NCBI GenBank assembly: GCA_947259715.1
Contig: CAMYNR010000069.1
Span: 1 to 36,432, forward strand
Direction of reading: 5' to 3'
Length of the DNA stretch: 36,432 nucleotides
Origin: an uncultured Desulfuromonadales bacterium
GTDB taxonomy: Bacteria; Desulfobacterota; Desulfuromonadia; Desulfuromonadales; Geopsychrobacteraceae
A model generated the notes under the pieces. It had not been told where the DNA came from. It saw only the letters and a program-made list of their open reading frames with translations, and searched no databases. Position 1 is the stretch's first letter; each line of letters begins with the position of its first letter. Position numbers and translations under genes: made by a program. Shown one piece after another: positions 33,934-36,432 of this stretch.

Positions 33934-36432
33934 TTACTCACCAATCTCAACCGTGACTCCGGCCGAATCGGTGCGTAGCCGCTCCCCGCGCGGGTTGCGG
34001 AAATTGGTCCGGGTCGGCGCGATCTCGCCACCACCAGGAGTGAGCGCCTTGAACTGCATGCTGAACAGCTCGCCGCTGCCGGAAACGCCTCTGCCGCCAG
34101 CACCCTGCTTGAGGCCGACAATAATCCGCCCACTGCTATCCAGGGCTGTGTGGGTAAAAATCGTCGGGCTGGCACCCTGTTTCAAGAAACTTCCCTCCGT
34201 CGCGCCGATAAATTCAAAGGCCTGGGTGTTGTACTGCACATATAACGGCGCACTGAAAAGACTCTCAACCTGATCGACAAAAAAGGTCACGCTGAAGGTT
34301 TCACCCGGCTTCACCAGTCGCGGGCTCTGCGCATAAACGCGCGGCTTAGTTATCGCGGCTGGCTGCGGCTGTTGCGGAATGCTTACTTCAGCAACAGCCA
34401 CCGCAGGCTGTTGAGAAGCAACCGGCGGAGCCTGGCCGCCAATCTCACCAGGCGGAACAGCTATGCCAGCCCCGGCAGGCAGCTGCTGAGCCTCTGGCTG
34501 AGGCAAAACTTCTTCACCAGGGGTTTCGGCTGGCTCAAAACTGCGCGGCTGCGGTGCCGGTGTTTCTGGCGTCACGGCCGGCGCAGACTCAGGATCCTGC
34601 TCCGGTTGATAGTCGACCTGCGGTTCCAGACCTTTTTGCCCGGTCGCGAACTCATCTGCGAAGGTGCCGAAATTGCGCCCATCCTTCAGGTCATCCTCAC
34701 CGCCGGACCAGATACTGGCCTCGCTCATCTGCGGCAAGCTGACCGCCTTGACGATGTGTGGCGTGATGGAGAGCAGAATCTCCCGCTTGCCATCGAATTT
34801 GTCGGTGTCGGTGAACAGTTCGCCAAGAAACGGGATATCGCCAAGCAGCGGAATCTTGGTTTTGGTGTTCGACCTGTCATCCCGAATCAGCCCGCCGATG
34901 ATGGTCTGCTCGCCATCTTTCAGGGTCAAAACCGTATCGGCGTTGGTGGTCGAAATGGTCAGCACCGCCGTGCCGCTGTCGGTGGTGGTGCGATCGAGTA
35001 CGTTACTGACCTCCAGCCCCAGCTTGGTCACGACGGAGCCATCCAGCTGAATGCTCGGCTCGACATTGAGCTTGACGCCAACATCGACATACTGGACATT
35101 TTCCGAGGTCTGATCGCCATTAATTGTAACGGTAATGGTCGGCTCCCTGGTCCCGACCAGCACCTTGGCCTTCTCCTTGTTTTTGACCCGGATTTTCGGG
35201 CTGGCGAGAATCTCCGAGTCGCCGAGGGTTTTCTTGAAGCGGAAGGTCGCGGTGGGAATCGCGTAAAAGGGATCCAGATCTTTTAGGCCATCAATCCCGG
35301 CGATCAGACCACTGGTCGAATCGCCAGGGCTTACACTGCTACTGACAATCGCTTTTGCGACTGTGGTGGTACCGCTATCCGATGTGGTCGAGGTGGTTTG
35401 GCCTAAGCCGGCAGACACCGAATAATTGCTCAATCCCAGACCGACCTCATTGCGGGTGGTATGGCTGACTTCGATCAGTTCCAGATCGAAAATCACCTCG
35501 GAATTGGAGCGGTCATTATTCTCGATAATCCGCTGCGCCAGTTTGATCACCGCCGGGGTGTCGCGCAGGATAATCGCGTTGAGCTCTTCATGGACATAGA
35601 TTTTTCGCACCTGCAGCATGGTCCGCAGCAGGTTGACCGCTTTTTTCGCATCGATGTTTGACAGGTAGAAGGTCTGAATAATCTGATCTTCGAACTGCTT
35701 CTGTTTATCCCGGGTTTTTGGAAACAGGATGATCGTCTTGCTGTTGAGGATCTTCTTGTCCAGCTTGTTCATCCGCAGCAATAGCTCCAGTGCCTGGGCA
35801 AAGGTCGCCTGTTCCAGGAACAGGGTCGTATTGCTGCCGCGTACATCTTCATCCAGAATAAAGTTGATCCCGGACAGGCCGGTCAGGATTTCAAAAACAT
35901 CCGGCAGCTTGGCATCGGTAAAATTCAATGTGATCGGCTGGGTGGAGGTCACTTCCAGTTCGACCCCGTCTATAACCGCATAACTTGATTTCTCAAGCTG
36001 CATTTTTAATTGCAGAGCGGGCGGAAAATCATCGACCAGGTTCAGGGCTTTGTCCAGGGCACTTTTCGCCTGCAGGTGGCGGCGGGCTTTGAGCAGGGTT
36101 TCAGCATCGGCGGTCAGCTTCTGGACCTGCAGATACTTGGCCGCGCGTTGCAGCCCTTCTTCAGCAGCAAAGTTCGACCCGTCCAAATCTGCGGCCAGCT
36201 GGTACTCCTGCTGGGCGTTCTGGTAGTTTTGCTGAGCAAAAAAACTGTCCCCCCAATTCTTATGCGCCAGGGACGCTTTATTCCGCGCGATATTGAGTTT
36301 TAAGCGATAGACATAGCTTTCCGGGTCTTTTTCCACAGCGGTCAACAGGGAAGCGACCGCTTGGTCGTAACTGCCCTGCGTCATCGCTTCCTCGCCAGCG
36401 TTAAAAGCGCTCCGCCCTGCGGCGCAGCCGAA
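33934..36432 (-). CDS. Secretin (GspD/PilQ family) with N-terminal TPR-like repeats and C-terminal cohesin-like domain; 5' end outside the window
   Basis: PITLNFTDAKLPDVFEILTGLSGINFILDEDV, DGEQTIIGGLIRDDRSNTKTKIPLLGDIPFLGELF; cohesin-like VKPGETFSVTFFVDQVESLFSAPLYVQYN; frame stays open to 36432. Confidence 0.9.
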   Translation of the reverse strand, partial: FGCAAGRSAFNAGEEAMTQGSYDQAVASLLTAVEKDPESYVYRLKLNIARNKASLAHKNWGDSFFAQQNYQNAQQEYQLAADLDGSNFAAEEGLQRAAKYLQVQKLTADAETLLKARRHLQAKSALDKALNLVDDFPPALQLKMQLEKSSYAVIDGVELEVTSTQPITLNFTDAKLPDVFEILTGLSGINFILDEDVRGSNTTLFLEQATFAQALELLLRMNKLDKKILNSKTIILFPKTRDKQKQFEDQIIQTFYLSNIDAKKAVNLLRTMLQVRKIYVHEELNAIILRDTPAVIKLAQRIIENNDRSNSEVIFDLELIEVSHTTRNEVGLGLSNYSVSAGLGQTTSTTSDSGTTTVAKAIVSSSVSPGDSTSGLIAGIDGLKDLDPFYAIPTATFRFKKTLGDSEILASPKIRVKNKEKAKVLVGTREPTITVTINGDQTSENVQYVDVGVKLNVEPSIQLDGSVVTKLGLEVSNVLDRTTTDSGTAVLTISTTNADTVLTLKDGEQTIIGGLIRDDRSNTKTKIPLLGDIPFLGELFTDTDKFDGKREILLSITPHIVKAVSLPQMSEASIWSGGEDDLKDGRNFGTFADEFATGQKGLEPQVDYQPEQDPESAPAVTPETPAPQPRSFEPAETPGEEVLPQPEAQQLPAGAGIAVPPGEIGGQAPPVASQQPAVAVAEVSIPQQPQPAAITKPRVYAQSPRLVKPGETFSVTFFVDQVESLFSAPLYVQYNTQAFEFIGATEGSFLKQGASPTIFTHTALDSSGRIIVGLKQGAGGRGVSGSGELFSMQFKALTPGGGEIAPTRTNFRNPRGERLRTDSAGVTVEIGE

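Noticed and set aside
34372-35286. 304-aa + strand ORF opposite the secretin gene
   Set aside because: Antisense to conserved secretin sequence; no start context or family match
1-36432. CRISPR array, tRNA, rRNA, transposase or prophage genes
   Set aside because: No regularly spaced direct repeats and no such coding patterns were seen on reading; tRNA search was by eye only

Overview
The window looks like a chromosomal segment from a Desulfuromonadales/Geobacter-like deltaproteobacterium; this is inferred from gene content and was not verified. Housekeeping blocks: (i) a biotin operon on the minus strand, bioW-bioF-bioH-bioC, behind a BirA-type operator; (ii) ccsB/resB cytochrome c maturation genes; (iii) a P2A-type cation ATPase; (iv) dxs-ispA-xseB-xseA; (v) secretin-pseudopilin-pseudopilin-ftsE-ftsX-envC-ctpA-yibQ. 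The less ordinary content is as follows. A TIR-TM-Asp-box receptor-like protein has its TIR domain missing from the supplied ORF track because the frame seems to start at ATT or CTG. Four paralogous ~65-aa proteins end in a Y-x-GPERR motif. A two-copy ~150-nt intergenic family folds into a multibranched RNA-like structure with compensatory changes. A modular hairpin repeat family of about 100-190 nt is present in at least five copies, two of which form parts of protein ends (a DoxX C-terminus and a pseudopilin leader). A promoter-to-terminator cassette of ~70 nt (candidate sRNA) carries an anti-Shine-Dalgarno loop. The pimeloyl routes BioW and BioC/BioH occur together, with an out-of-frame bioH/bioC junction. 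All calls come from reading the sequence by eye; no database search or folding program was run.
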